Shown here in pieces: positions 1 to 7,701 of a DNA stretch of 64,000 nucleotides. The notes under the pieces were generated by a model. The model did not search any database, was not told the DNA's origin, and saw nothing but the letters and a program-made list of their open reading frames with translations. Origin of the DNA: JAIBJN01 sp963802795 (GTDB lineage: Bacteria > Actinomycetota > Thermoleophilia > Gaiellales > Gaiellaceae). How positions within the stretch are numbered: position 1 is the first letter of the stretch; every line of letters starts with the position of its first letter. The DNA is taken from NCBI GenBank assembly GCA_963802795.1, contig CAWDJV010000002.1, forward strand, positions 1 to 64,000, read 5' to 3'. The position numbers and the translations under genes are program-made.

Positions 1-875
1 CAGGCCCCATCACGGTTTTCGACGAAGTCGAACCAATCTCCACCGACTTCGTAGGTCGGCAGGATCCCGCCTGCCAACTGCGCGCCGGCGATCCGCATGA
101 TCCGAGGTGGGAACAGGTTCTGCTGGATCTCCGCGGCCGGGGTCGTCGGTTTCCGCCGCCGTGTCGCCTCGATGAAGTCCGTGTAGTGGTTCGCGAGCTC
201 GAGGGCGGCGGCGCCCTGCTTGGCGATGTCCTCCAGTGGCGCGACCGGCGTGCCGATGCAGAGAAAGAGCGCCGTGACGCGGCCCCGCAGCCAAAGCGGC
301 TCGGCGACGCAGCCGGGAAGTCGCTGCCGTAGCCTTGTCTCGTAGGCGGCGAGCCCTTCGGGGACGATCTCAGGGCCGAGAGCCGGCGGCGCCTCCAGCT
401 CTTCGGGGAAGTTGTCGGAGCCGGCGAGGCGCACGAGCTGCGATCCGTCGATGTCGACGACATAGAGAGCGACGGCGACGCCCGCTGCCCGCCGGGCCTC
501 GGCTACCAGCTGGTCGGGAACGAGATGGGGAGGCACCTCGTCGAGAACGTGTGTGACCTCGAGGGTAAGCGGGCCCTCGCGTCCTAGCCGCCCTGGTGCG
601 CGAAACGGCAGCGTGGCAATCCGCCCACTCGGCGGGGTCGCCCGTTGCTGGAGAGCCCGCTCGAGCGCCTGGCGGCTCGAGAAATGCCGGTACAGGGTCG
701 ACCGGCCGACCCCCGCGGCCGCTGCGATCTCGATCATGCTGGTCCGCCGGTCGCCCGCGAGGGCGGCGGCCGCGTCCAGGATCCGCTCCCGACTGGCAAC
801 CGCATCCGCACGCGCGGGACCGCGGTCGCGCTCGACACTGTCCACCTCGTCCGGCGTGCCGGAAGGCTCACCCAT
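1..875 (-). CDS. TetR-type regulator fused to a SpoIIE/PP2C-like phosphatase domain (5' part; runs off the left edge)
   Basis: The frame is open from an ATG at 875 to base 1 (291 codons, no stop), so the C-terminus lies outside the window. Residues ~30-75 form a TetR helix-turn-helix, with the recognition-helix stretch AAGVGRSTLYRHF. A middle region of ~140 residues is GAF-like (weak call). From ~residue 245 the sequence matches the start of SpoIIE-type PP2C phosphatases: a QQNLFPP-type motif, then VGGDWFDF with the metal-binding Asp. A DNA-binding head on a phosphatase suggests a transcription regulator that also acts on a partner-switching (anti-sigma antagonist) pathway; this is inference. 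It diverges from the stress cluster at 1047. Most of the PP2C domain is not visible, so catalytic competence cannot be judged. Confidence 0.72.
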   Translation of the reverse strand, partial: MGEPSGTPDEVDSVERDRGPARADAVASRERILDAAAALAGDRRTSMIEIAAAAGVGRSTLYRHFSSRQALERALQQRATPPSGRIATLPFRAPGRLGREGPLTLEVTHVLDEVPPHLVPDQLVAEARRAAGVAVALYVVDIDGSQLVRLAGSDNFPEELEAPPALGPEIVPEGLAAYETRLRQRLPGCVAEPLWLRGRVTALFLCIGTPVAPLEDIAKQGAAALELANHYTDFIEATRRRKPTTPAAEIQQNLFPPRIMRIAGAQLAGGILPTYEVGGDWFDFVENRDGA

Positions 876-991
876 CGCAGGGCTCAAAGTACCGGTCCAG
901 CCGGGGTCTGCCCTGGGAGCTGCCCATTTTGGGCTTCATTGTCCCACATTGGTTCGAGGATAGAGGTTTATGTTCCTCTTGCTTGGGCATA

Positions 992-1021
992 GTGTCCTAT
1001 GTGTCCGGTTTGTCGGGACAC
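992..1021. promoter_or_regulatory. Candidate operator in the divergent TetR/stress-cluster promoter region
   Basis: GTGTCC occurs at 992-997 and 1001-1006, and the inverted partner GGACAC lies at 1016-1021. This gives a 6-bp inverted repeat around a 9-base spacer, 26 bases upstream of the GTG start at 1047. The position between a TetR-type gene and a divergent gene fits an autoregulatory operator. Binding is inferred. Confidence 0.4.
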
Positions 1022-1046
1022 GTCAAATAGCAGGAAGGGGTCATAA

Positions 1047-1376
1047 GTGGCAACGACGGATGTAACGAACAGAGGGGTCGGCGAGCGCCACGACACCGCC
1101 CCGACGCCGCGCACGGTCACTCGTTTCTACAACGAGACCAAGGCGGCGATCAAGAGCACGGAGTTCTACGCCTATCTGGTCACGTTCGCGGGGATCTTGA
1201 TCGCAGCTCAGGTCATCAGCGACGACAGCGGCACGGGCGCGAGCGGCGACGCCTTCGACGCCAACCGCGCTTGGCTCTACCTGACGATCCTGACGGTCGG
1301 CTACATGATCAGCCGCGGTCTCGCCAAGGCAGGTAGCGCACATCGCGACCAGGACGTCAGTCGCCACTCCGACTGA
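1047..1376 (+). CDS. Small membrane protein, first gene of the stress cluster
   Basis: A 109-residue protein with a GTG start chosen because GGAAGGGG lies 6-13 bases upstream. A polar N-terminus (~1-35) is followed by two hydrophobic segments, near residues 45-60 (YLVTFAGILIAAQV) and 78-95 (WLYLTILTVGYMISRG), then a charged tail. I do not recognise a named family. A strong hairpin at 1392-1425 follows, so it may be its own transcription unit. It diverges from the TetR-SpoIIE gene across the candidate operator and heads a run of envelope proteins, which suggests an envelope stress role. Confidence 0.7.
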   Translation: MATTDVTNRGVGERHDTAPTPRTVTRFYNETKAAIKSTEFYAYLVTFAGILIAAQVISDDSGTGASGDAFDANRAWLYLTILTVGYMISRGLAKAGSAHRDQDVSRHSD

Positions 1377-1391
1377 CGCGTCTCGAGCAAT

Positions 1392-1425
1392 GCAGCCCCG
1401 GAGGCCTTGGCGGCTCCGGGGCTGC
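1392..1425 (+). terminator. Hairpin terminator candidate
   Basis: A perfect 12-bp stem (GCAGCCCCGGAG pairs with CTCCGGGGCTGC) around a 10-base loop, 16 bases after the stop of the preceding gene. There is no U-tract, which is common in GC-rich actinobacteria. Confidence 0.55.
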
Positions 1426-1457
1426 AGGGCAGATTCCAACCCGATGAGAGGAGCACC

Positions 1458-1976
1458 ATGAATCGATTCGAAGACGGCGGCAACTCTGTGGCCGAGCAGG
1501 CAAGAGGCCTCAAAGAGGAGGCCAAAGACCGCGCGTCGGGCACTGTCAAGGAGCAGATGGACACCCGTTCCACACAGGCGGGGGAGCAGATGCAGAAGGT
1601 TGCCGGGGCGATGCGCCAGTCGAGCAATCAGTTTCGGGAGCAGGCGGGAGAGACCCCTGCGAAAGTGAACGACGCGGTCGCCGAGAAGGTCGAGCAGCTT
1701 TCCACCTATCTCACGAACGCGAAAGCGGACACGATGCTCTCCGATCTGGAGAACGTCGCACGGCGGCGGCCGTGGCTGGTGGCCGGGGCTGCGACGGTGG
1801 TGGGGTTCGCTTTTTCCCGCTTCCTGAAGGCGTCGGGCCGGACTCGCTACGAGCAGGCGTCTGGCTCCTCACAGCAGCGCCGGGAGCTGCCTTCCGCTCC
1901 TCCGTCGTCCTCTCAGTCCACCGCTCGCGCCGGTGAAGCGAGCGCGATCGCTGCGCCAGCTCCGAGCGCACGGTAG
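1458..1976 (+). CDS. Amphipathic/coiled-coil protein with one membrane-proximal hydrophobic segment
   Basis: A 172-residue protein whose ATG start follows GAGAGGAG. Residues 1-95 are charged, Gln/Glu/Lys-rich and helical, resembling apolipoprotein- or LEA-like stress proteins (repeated EQ..K patterns). A hydrophobic stretch near residue 105-120 (WLVAGAATVVGFAFSRF) resembles the C-terminal membrane segment of DUF883/ElaB-type proteins. The tail is Ser/Pro/Ala-rich and low-complexity. It lies just upstream of the holin-like and DUF3618 proteins, which fits a membrane-associated stress cluster. The family is not certain. Confidence 0.65.
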   Translation: MNRFEDGGNSVAEQARGLKEEAKDRASGTVKEQMDTRSTQAGEQMQKVAGAMRQSSNQFREQAGETPAKVNDAVAEKVEQLSTYLTNAKADTMLSDLENVARRRPWLVAGAATVVGFAFSRFLKASGRTRYEQASGSSQQRRELPSAPPSSSQSTARAGEASAIAAPAPSAR

Positions 1977-1986
1977 GTCGGCGGCC

Positions 1987-2595
1987 ATGCAGAATCGAAG
2001 CGAGCCACAGCAGGCAGCGGATCACAGTACGCCCGAACTCGTCAAACAGCTCGCCGACGACTCGGCGACGCTCGTGCGCCAGGAAATCGAGCTGGCCAAG
2101 TCCGAGATGAGCGAGAAGATCGATGAGCTGAAAGCGGAGATCCGCTGGTCGCTCGAAGAGGGGCGGGCGGTCACCTCCGAGAACCTCAATGCAGTCAAGG
2201 GCGAGGCGAGCACCAAGGCGAAGATCATGGGCGCCGCCGCAGGACTCTACGGTGCGGGCGGTGCGATCGCATTGCTCGGCCTCGGTGCCCTGACGGGCGC
2301 GTTGATCCTCGCACTCGACGGCGTCATGCCGAACTGGGCAGCGGCCATGCTCGTCGGAGCCCTCTACCTCCTGATCGCGTACCTCCTGTACCGGTCGGGC
2401 AAGGGCCGGATGAGCAAAGCAACGCCGTTTCTCTCACCGAGCACGATCGACCGCGTCAAGGCGAGCTATGGAGAGCTGGCTGAACGGCGCAAGGCACGCG
2501 TCGTCGAGGCTTTACCGGTTCCAGAACAGACCATCGAAACGCTGAAGGAGGACAAGGAATGGCTCAAGAACCCGACGCTATCCGGGAGGAGATAG
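1987..2595 (+). CDS. Phage-holin-3_6-like (Actinobacterial holin superfamily III type) membrane protein
   Basis: A 202-residue protein. The N-terminal ~75 residues are charged and helical (VKQLADDSATLVRQEIELAK is typical of this family). Two transmembrane helices follow (residues ~82-107 and ~112-135) with a small loop, then a charged cytoplasmic tail. In actinobacterial chromosomes this family usually sits directly before a DUF3618 protein, as it does here, and is not a phage lysis gene. Its role is unknown; membrane stress adaptation is the usual guess. The 3' end overlaps the next gene by 37 bases, implying translational coupling. The ATG at 1987 has only a weak ribosome-binding site. Confidence 0.75.
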   Translation: MQNRSEPQQAADHSTPELVKQLADDSATLVRQEIELAKSEMSEKIDELKAEIRWSLEEGRAVTSENLNAVKGEASTKAKIMGAAAGLYGAGGAIALLGLGALTGALILALDGVMPNWAAAMLVGALYLLIAYLLYRSGKGRMSKATPFLSPSTIDRVKASYGELAERRKARVVEALPVPEQTIETLKEDKEWLKNPTLSGRR

Positions 2596-3062
2596 AGGAC
2601 ACCCGCGAGCGCATGAGCGAGACGGTGGACGCCCTCAGTTACAAGACGGACGTCAAAAGCCGGATGAAGAACGCTGTCTCGTCGCAGAAGGACAAGCTGA
2701 TGGGAACCGTTTCGGACAACACCCCGGATCCAGATCAGGTGAAGGAAAAGGCGAAGCAGGGAGTTGGGATCGCAAAGGAGAACCCGCTCGCACTCGCCGC
2801 CGGTGGCCTCGCGCTCGGCTTCCTCGGCGGTCTACTTGCACCCTCCACGCGCATGGAGGACGAGAAGATCGGTGACGTTTCCGACAAGGTGACCGACACG
2901 ATCAAAGAGACGGGCCAGGAGGCGATGGAGCGCGGCAAGTCGGTCGCCCAAGAGGCGGTAGGAGCCGCCGAGGAGTCCGGCAAGCAGGAGGCGCAGAAGC
3001 TGGGCGAGGGTCTGAAAGAGCGCGTCCAGGAGACTCAGGCCGAAACCGTGCAGCAGCCGTAA
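2559..3062 (+). CDS. DUF3618-type membrane-associated protein
   Basis: A 167-residue protein with a strong ribosome-binding site (AAGGAGG) before its ATG, lying inside the end of the upstream holin-like gene. The N-terminal signature (IREEIEDTRERMSETVDAL) is characteristic of DUF3618. Around residue 73-93 there is a Gly/Ala-rich hydrophobic segment (NPLALAAGGLALGFLGGLLA), followed by a long charged helical tail. The function of the family is unknown; it regularly pairs with the holin-like protein upstream. A hairpin at 3071-3105 ends the unit. Confidence 0.8.
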   Translation: MAQEPDAIREEIEDTRERMSETVDALSYKTDVKSRMKNAVSSQKDKLMGTVSDNTPDPDQVKEKAKQGVGIAKENPLALAAGGLALGFLGGLLAPSTRMEDEKIGDVSDKVTDTIKETGQEAMERGKSVAQEAVGAAEESGKQEAQKLGEGLKERVQETQAETVQQP

Positions 3063-3070
3063 CCCACAGA

Positions 3071-3105
3071 GAGCGCGAGATCGCGCACGAAAGGATCTCG
3101 CGCTC
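3071..3105 (+). terminator. Hairpin terminator candidate
   Basis: A 12-bp perfect stem (GAGCGCGAGATC with GATCTCGCGCTC) and an 11-base loop, 8 bases after the DUF3618 stop codon. No U-tract. The following 225 bases to the catalase start show nothing else recognisable and probably hold its promoter. Confidence 0.6.
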
Positions 3106-3330
3106 GCTGGAGTGCTGGAGGGGCCGGTGTCTACCCGGTTCCTCCAGCTCCGACTGCTCCCGGAAGCCCATGCAGCGTTGCAACCTTGTTCACGACTGAA
3201 GCGACCATTCCCGGACTGGATCTCGGCGTTCGCGCGCCGGCTGTTCCTGTTCGAAGCCGCCCCGTTCCAAGCTCTGTTCCGGACATGGAGCGGGACACCG
3301 ACCGACGACAACCCACTCACTGGAGGTCCG

Positions 3331-4377
3331 ATGATCCTACGTCTTGACCGTATCGCCACCGAACTGCCCCCGCCCTCCGATCCGGATCCCGCCGGCGCCG
3401 CCGCAGTCCAGGAACTCATGGGCGGCCGCTTCGGCGAGATGTCCACCTTCATGAACTACACCTTCCAGTCCTTCAACTTTCGCAACCGGCAGGGCGCGCG
3501 GCCGTTCTACGACCTGATCGCCAACATCGCAGGCGAGGAGTTCGGCCACATCGAGCTGGTCGCCGCGACGATCAACACGATGCTCACGGGCGCGACCCCC
3601 ACCAACGACGGCAAGGCGCCGAGCGATTCCCTTGCCAAGTTGAAGGACGTCGGCAACCCTCACCACTTCCTCGCCGGCGGGCAGGGAGCACTCCCGCAGA
3701 ACTCGCAGGGACGTCCCTGGAACGGTGACTACGTCTTCTCCTCGGGCGATCTGGTCGAGGATCTGACGCACAACTTCTTCCTCGAGACCGGCGCCCGCAA
3801 CAACAAGCTGAAGGTCTACGAGATGGTCGGCCATCCGGCCGCCCGTGCTTTGACCGGCTACCTGCTCGTGCGCGGCGGCGTCCATCAGGTCGCTTACGCG
3901 CGCGCGCTCGAGAACCTCACCGGGGCGGACATGATGAAGCTCTTCCCGTCGCCTCGTATCCCGACGGACAAGATCCCCGAGTGCCGGCCGCACATCAAGC
4001 GCGGTGACCATCTGCGCCTGTATCGCTTTTCGCCCGAGGACTACCGGGAGCTCGCCGCCGTTTTCAACGGCCCGCATCCCGAGACCGGGGAGGACCTGGC
4101 GGTCATCGACGAGGCACCCGAGGGCGCGCTTCCCCACGACCTGCCTTCCCAGCCGGCCGTCTTCGCTCCCGATTACGCCCCCGAGGAGATCGCCGAGATC
4201 GCCTGGAAGCTGCGCGAGGCTGCCGGACTGCCCAAGGAACCGACGGGCGCTGTTGCGAACGACAGGGCCCAGACGCGCCGCGCCACCTCGGCGTCCCGCA
4301 GGCGCACCACCAAGGCGTCGAGCTCGAGGTCGCAAACGAAGGGAACGACCAAGCCCAAGGCAAGGGCGGGTAAGTGA
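3331..4377 (+). CDS. Manganese catalase (non-heme)
   Basis: A 348-residue protein; the ATG at 3331 is preceded by TGGAGG and is preferred over upstream in-frame starts because the family begins near MILRLDRI. It would disproportionate hydrogen peroxide with a dimanganese centre in a ferritin-like four-helix bundle. Visible ligand-region motifs include FGEMSTFMNYTFQSFNFR and the ANIAGEEFGHIELV segment (the Glu and His that bridge and ligate Mn), with a second HxxxxA-type helix later (GGVHQVAYARALE). The last ~45 residues are Lys/Arg/Ser/Thr-rich, probably a disordered tail beyond the usual catalase length. It forms a GTGA overlap with the next gene. Confidence 0.92.
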   Translation: MILRLDRIATELPPPSDPDPAGAAAVQELMGGRFGEMSTFMNYTFQSFNFRNRQGARPFYDLIANIAGEEFGHIELVAATINTMLTGATPTNDGKAPSDSLAKLKDVGNPHHFLAGGQGALPQNSQGRPWNGDYVFSSGDLVEDLTHNFFLETGARNNKLKVYEMVGHPAARALTGYLLVRGGVHQVAYARALENLTGADMMKLFPSPRIPTDKIPECRPHIKRGDHLRLYRFSPEDYRELAAVFNGPHPETGEDLAVIDEAPEGALPHDLPSQPAVFAPDYAPEEIAEIAWKLREAAGLPKEPTGAVANDRAQTRRATSASRRRTTKASSSRSQTKGTTKPKARAGK

Positions 4378-4961
4378 CGCGCGTGCAGCAGCAGGCCGAG
4401 TGGACCTACGAGGTGCCCAAAGCGGGAGCGGGTTCGGCTGGGCTCGAGGAGTACCAGGTCGAGACGAGCTCAGGCGAACACACTGGGAAGGTGATGACGG
4501 TGCTCAGGAAGGGAGAGAGCATCTACCTCGCCGTCGAGACTGGGACCCCTCCAATCAAGCGCGATCTTCGAGCCATTCCTTGGGGCGACGTTGCGGAGGT
4601 TGATCACGCTGCCCTGACCATCCGCCTTCGACCATCGGTCGACGTCGATCAGGCTCTGATGCTCGATTTCCGCAAGGCGGTGGAGGATGGGCCGGCGGAT
4701 GCCACCCTGGCCGAGCCTCCGGAGGAAGGCCCAGGGCCCTTCGATCCTGACGCATCCGGGCCGGTGGATCGCACTCTGCCCTACGCGGCGACCTTTGCTC
4801 TAGCAGCCTTCGGCCTGCTCGCACTCTTGGCTATCGTCGCGCTCTCCTCAACCGTCGACGCCGGCTGGATCTGGGTGCTGCTTGCAGTTCCCGCCGCGCT
4901 CCTGTTGGGAGCCCTCGTGAGTGGTTACAAGCTTTTCCGCCGACCGTTCGAAAGCAGCTGA
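4374..4961 (+). CDS. Hypothetical protein with PRC-barrel-like N-terminus and two C-terminal membrane helices
   Basis: A 195-residue protein starting with GTG in a GTGA overlap with the catalase stop, so it is translationally coupled. Residues ~25-95 are beta-rich (Glu-Tyr-Gln-Val, then GKVMTVLRKGESIYLAVE and an AIPWGDVAEVD motif), like a PRC-barrel or DUF2171-type fold. An acidic Pro-rich linker leads to two hydrophobic helices near residues 135-157 and 162-183, with a short basic end. It probably displays a small beta-barrel at the membrane. The barrel assignment is by resemblance only. Confidence 0.65.
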   Translation: MTRVQQQAEWTYEVPKAGAGSAGLEEYQVETSSGEHTGKVMTVLRKGESIYLAVETGTPPIKRDLRAIPWGDVAEVDHAALTIRLRPSVDVDQALMLDFRKAVEDGPADATLAEPPEEGPGPFDPDASGPVDRTLPYAATFALAAFGLLALLAIVALSSTVDAGWIWVLLAVPAALLLGALVSGYKLFRRPFESS

Positions 4962-4971
4962 ACCTCTGTCG

Positions 4972-5106
4972 ATGCTGAGCGGAGACCAAGCTTCGGGAGG
5001 CCGTCGGATACGCATCTACGGATGCTCACCAGGCTGCCTCGGTCTCTCTCTGTTCGTCTCGTTGGCTCTGACGATCCTTATCAACGTGCTGATCCGCCTG
5101 TTCTAG
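4972..5106 (+). CDS. Small single-span membrane protein (44 aa)
   Basis: The short frame starts at ATG 4972, ten bases after the previous stop, and ends 21 bases before the next gene. After a polar head containing a Cys-Ser-Pro-Gly-Cys patch, the rest (GLSLFVSLALTILINVLIRL) is one clear transmembrane helix. No ribosome-binding site is obvious. Size, position and hydrophobicity support a real gene, but I do not recognise the family. Confidence 0.5.
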   Translation: MLSGDQASGGRRIRIYGCSPGCLGLSLFVSLALTILINVLIRLF

Positions 5107-5127
5107 GGACGAGCGACAAGACCCTGT

Positions 5128-6450
5128 ATGCGGCGCACGAAGCTTCTCATCCACCTCAAGTCGAGCCTCTGGTTTGTGCCCGTGCTTTGCGTGCTCGCCG
5201 GGGCGGCTCTCTCGTTTGGGACGATCGCTCTCGACCGCTACTTCGATTACGAGGCGCTTCCGACCCGCCTTGTCGGGGGTCCGGATGCCGCGGCCTACAT
5301 CCTCTCGACCGTCGCCGCCTCGATGGTGAGCCTGACCGCGCTCGTTCTCACGATCACGATGGTGGTCGTCCAGCTCGCGATGGGTCAGTTTTCTCCCCGC
5401 ATCGTGCAGCGCATCCTGCGGGATAAGCCGAGCCAGCTTGCGATCGGCCTGTTCGTCGCGACTTTCGTCCACGCGATCCTCGCGCTCCGCGAGGTGACCA
5501 TCAACGGCGACGGCACGGGCAATGTGCCAGGCATCGCGGTCGTAACGGCGTTCGTACTCGTCCTCCTGAGCATCGCAGTTCTCGTCGTGTATGTGCACCA
5601 CATCGGACAGGCACTGCGCGTCGCGGCGCTCATCGAGCTCGTCGGCGACGAGACGCGCACGCTTCTCGACAAGAGGTATCCGGACAAGGGGCCGGATCTC
5701 GATCATCAGCAAGGCTCTTTTCCCGTCGTGAGAGCGAAGGAGTCGGGCGTGGTCACGGGGATCGGATACGAGCTTTTGGTCGAGGAGGGGCGGCGCGCGG
5801 ACTGTCTGCTGGAGCTTGTCCCGGCCCTCGGTGAGTTCGTTCCGGCGGGCGGCCCCCTCTTCCGCGTGCACGGGGAGTCCACTGCTGTGGACGAGGACCG
5901 ACTGCACGAAGCTCTGATCCTCAGCTTGGAGCCCACGCTCGATGAGGACGTCGCCTACGGCGTTCGACTCCTCGTCGACATCGCGGAACGCTCGCTCGCT
6001 GACTCGGCTTTTCAAGACCCCACCACCGCTGTGCAAGCGATCGACCGACTGCACGACATCCTGAGGCAGCTCGCCCGCAGGCCCTTTCCTGACGGTCGGC
6101 ATCTCGACGAGGCGGGACAGGTCAGACTCACCATGCGAACCATGAGCTGGGAGGCATACGTCCATCTCGCCTTCGACGAGATCCGCCTAGCGGGGGCGGG
6201 CTCGCCTCAGGTGACGCGTCGGCTGAAAGCGGCTCTCACTGATCTCAGGTCGATCGCGCCTCCCGAGCGAGTCGGGATCATCGACCTCCAGCTGGACCTA
6301 CTCTCGACTACCACGGAGGTGTCCCTCAGCGACGAGCGAGACGTTGAGCTTGCGCTTCACGACGATCGAGAAGGAATCGGCGCCGCGGCCACCGCCATCG
6401 ACGGCAGGACGCTCTCATCGTCACCTGAGAATCGTCCCCGTCGCGGGTAG
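5128..6450 (+). CDS. DUF2254-family predicted membrane protein
   Basis: A 440-residue protein with four hydrophobic helices in the first ~165 residues (near 12-35, 55-90, 108-130 and 140-160), including the family-typical segment LTITMVVVQLAMGQFSPRI. The C-terminal ~270 residues are soluble and cytoplasmic, with LHEALILSLEPTLDEDVAYG and QAIDRLHDILRQLA as recognisable DUF2254 motifs. The molecular function is not established. It closes the stress cluster that began at 1047. Confidence 0.85.
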   Translation: MRRTKLLIHLKSSLWFVPVLCVLAGAALSFGTIALDRYFDYEALPTRLVGGPDAAAYILSTVAASMVSLTALVLTITMVVVQLAMGQFSPRIVQRILRDKPSQLAIGLFVATFVHAILALREVTINGDGTGNVPGIAVVTAFVLVLLSIAVLVVYVHHIGQALRVAALIELVGDETRTLLDKRYPDKGPDLDHQQGSFPVVRAKESGVVTGIGYELLVEEGRRADCLLELVPALGEFVPAGGPLFRVHGESTAVDEDRLHEALILSLEPTLDEDVAYGVRLLVDIAERSLADSAFQDPTTAVQAIDRLHDILRQLARRPFPDGRHLDEAGQVRLTMRTMSWEAYVHLAFDEIRLAGAGSPQVTRRLKAALTDLRSIAPPERVGIIDLQLDLLSTTTEVSLSDERDVELALHDDREGIGAAATAIDGRTLSSSPENRPRRG

Positions 6451-6738
6451 CTGACGTGCGGCCTAGGCGAAAGCCCGGGCTCTCCGCTCAGTCGGCGGGT
6501 GTAGGTACGCCGTGCGGGCGGCATGTCGGCGACGATTTCGGAGATCCACCGCTCCCAGAGCGACCATGAAGTTCGCTCCTGCCGCGTGCCCGCTGCCGTA
6601 GGTCGCGGATCGGTCGACGGAGCGAGGGCAAGGAGGTCGAGCAGCGCGGCGACTTGGCGCGCCTCACCTAGTGAGGGCAGTGCAGCGCCGGTGGTTGCGC
6701 GACCGCGGGCAGCTCGTGCAGATGCAGCCAGCTCGGAG

Positions 6739-6963
6739 TACCGGTTTCTGCGACCGGCGGTTTCGGCTCCGCTGAGATCCGGTGAGATGCGCTCAGGCGC
6801 GCTGAAACCAGTACCAAATCCAGTACCAAATTCACATTCCGTTGCCGCCCAAGACGACGTGGCTGTGATGGAAGTGCCCCATGTGCAGGCTCTTTTCTAG
6901 CGGAGCGGCGTAGGAGTCGAACCTACCCACCGATGGGCTACACCGGTTTCGCCGGTTTTGAAG
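6739..6963 (+). repeat. Left copy of a long imperfect direct repeat: integrase-tail-like sequence plus the tRNA-Sec 3' half
   Basis: About 225 bases here are homologous to 14490-14711. The shared part begins at a CCGGTTTCTGCGAC-type stretch, passes the twin CAGTACCAA motif (6809-6829) and ends at a partial tRNA-Sec (6902-6963). The plus-strand frame is conserved between copies (LKPVPNPVP, SHSVAA, DD..EV.H.Q), so this may be the 3' tail of a decayed tyrosine integrase reading toward the attachment site. A plus frame spans 6523-6900 and ends one base before the tRNA fragment, but nothing like a catalytic domain is visible. The bases 6451-6738 show no convincing gene. Confidence 0.65.
6902..6963 (-). 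other. Partial tRNA-Sec (3' half): attachment-site remnant
   Basis: 62 bases match the 3' half of the intact tRNA-Sec at 14649-14710 with two mismatches: the 8-base 3' acceptor strand, the T arm (GTAGG/CCTAC), the long variable arm and the anticodon-loop side. Identity stops inside the anticodon stem-loop (...TTTTGAAG, then unrelated). A copy ending at the anticodon loop is typical of an att site left by a tyrosine integrase that uses a tRNA gene. The 5' half is missing, so this copy cannot make a tRNA. Confidence 0.8.
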
Positions 6964-6986
6964 CTCTGTTAAGCAAGGTCCATTTG

Positions 6987-7022
6987 AGGACTGAAGCGGG
7001 GTTTCGGCCCCGCTTCAGTCCT
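6987..7022. terminator. Strong perfect hairpin just inside the left attachment copy
   Basis: A 15-bp perfect stem (AGGACTGAAGCGGGG with CCCCGCTTCAGTCCT) and a 6-base loop TTTCGG, 24 bases inside the element from the tRNA fragment. It could be a bidirectional factor-independent terminator without a U-tract, or a structured part of an integration or transfer origin. Confidence 0.55.
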
Positions 7023-7049
7023 TCTCGGTGCGGTGAGATCCGCTGAGAT

Positions 7050-7070
7050 CAGTACCAATTCCAGTACCAA
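7050..7070. repeat. Third copy of the twin CAGTACCAA motif
   Basis: Two CAGTACCAA nonamers repeat with a 12-base period (7050-7058 and 7062-7070). The same arrangement occurs at 6809-6829 and 14556-14576, each time next to a CTGAGATC/CTGAAACC-type stretch. This copy has no tRNA fragment beside it. The three could be integrase arm-type sites or conserved codons of an integrase tail. Confidence 0.5.
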
Positions 7071-7073
7071 GTT

Positions 7074-7260
7074 AGGCCCGAAGGATCCGCACCGCGAGCG
7101 GCGCGTCGGCGGGGAACAGCGATTCGAAGCCCTCGAGCATCGCCCCCGGAATCTGTCCGTTGCGCCCTAGTCCGCGACCCGGGCGAGGTCGAGCGGCTCG
7201 GGGTGGCTCGCGATCAGGTTCGTCGGGAAGGGCTCCCTCGCTCACCGTCTGGCTCCTCGC
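7074..7260 (-). pseudogene. Coding-like remnants between the left att region and doxX
   Basis: Two short minus-strand frames look like the ends of real proteins but have no bodies. One ends with HPEPLDLARVAD and a stop near 7170. The other, after ATG 7142, reads MLEGFESLFPADAPLAVRI and stops at 7074. I recognise no family. They are most simply explained as debris of genes lost during element turnover. Confidence 0.3.
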
Positions 7261-7278
7261 TTGATCGATGAGCTCGCC

Positions 7279-7701
7279 CTACCATCGGCCGAAGAGCGGG
7301 TCTGTCAGCGAGAGACCGGCATCGCCCTGGAGCTGATTCCACGTGTAGAAAAGCGCGAGTGCTCCACCGAGCAGCGCCGTGTTCTTCATGAAGTTCGCCA
7401 TCTGCATCTGCTGCTGCATCGGCTCTGTCTCGCGCCAGAACGCGTGCATTAGTGGCGTGATCAGCAGGAGGAAGGCGGCGATCAGCAGCGCACCCAGGTC
7501 CCCCCAGAGCCCGAGTGCGACCAGGACTCCGCCGACGACGGCCATGAGACCGGTGAGCGGGACGCCGATCTCGGGCATCGGCACGCCGTACGACCTGGCG
7601 TACTCGATGCCCTGCCGTCTTTGCAGAAGGTGGACGGTCGCTCCGGAGACGACGAAGACGATTGCGAAGAGGACGCGGGCGACCAGGAAGACGACATCCA
7701 T
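7279..7701 (-). CDS. DoxX-family membrane protein
   Basis: A 140-residue protein; the ATG at 7701 follows AAGGAGAG at the correct spacing. Four hydrophobic helices match the DoxX-like fold: residues ~3-22 (VARVLFAIVFVVSGATVHL), ~48-65, ~68-88, and ~107-122. The family includes quinone-linked oxidoreductase accessory subunits (DoxD/DoxA) and many uncharacterised membrane proteins; no partner enzyme is adjacent here. The segment HAFWRETEPMQQQMQMANFM before the last helix is typical of the actinobacterial branch. The specific role is unknown. Confidence 0.82.
   Translation of the reverse strand: MDVVFLVARVLFAIVFVVSGATVHLLQRRQGIEYARSYGVPMPEIGVPLTGLMAVVGGVLVALGLWGDLGALLIAAFLLLITPLMHAFWRETEPMQQQMQMANFMKNTALLGGALALFYTWNQLQGDAGLSLTDPLFGRW

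Noticed and set aside
5026..6165. Minus-strand frame opposite the DUF2254 gene
   Set aside because: Arg/Asp/His-rich shadow of a recognised family on the plus strand, as are most long antisense frames in this GC-rich window.
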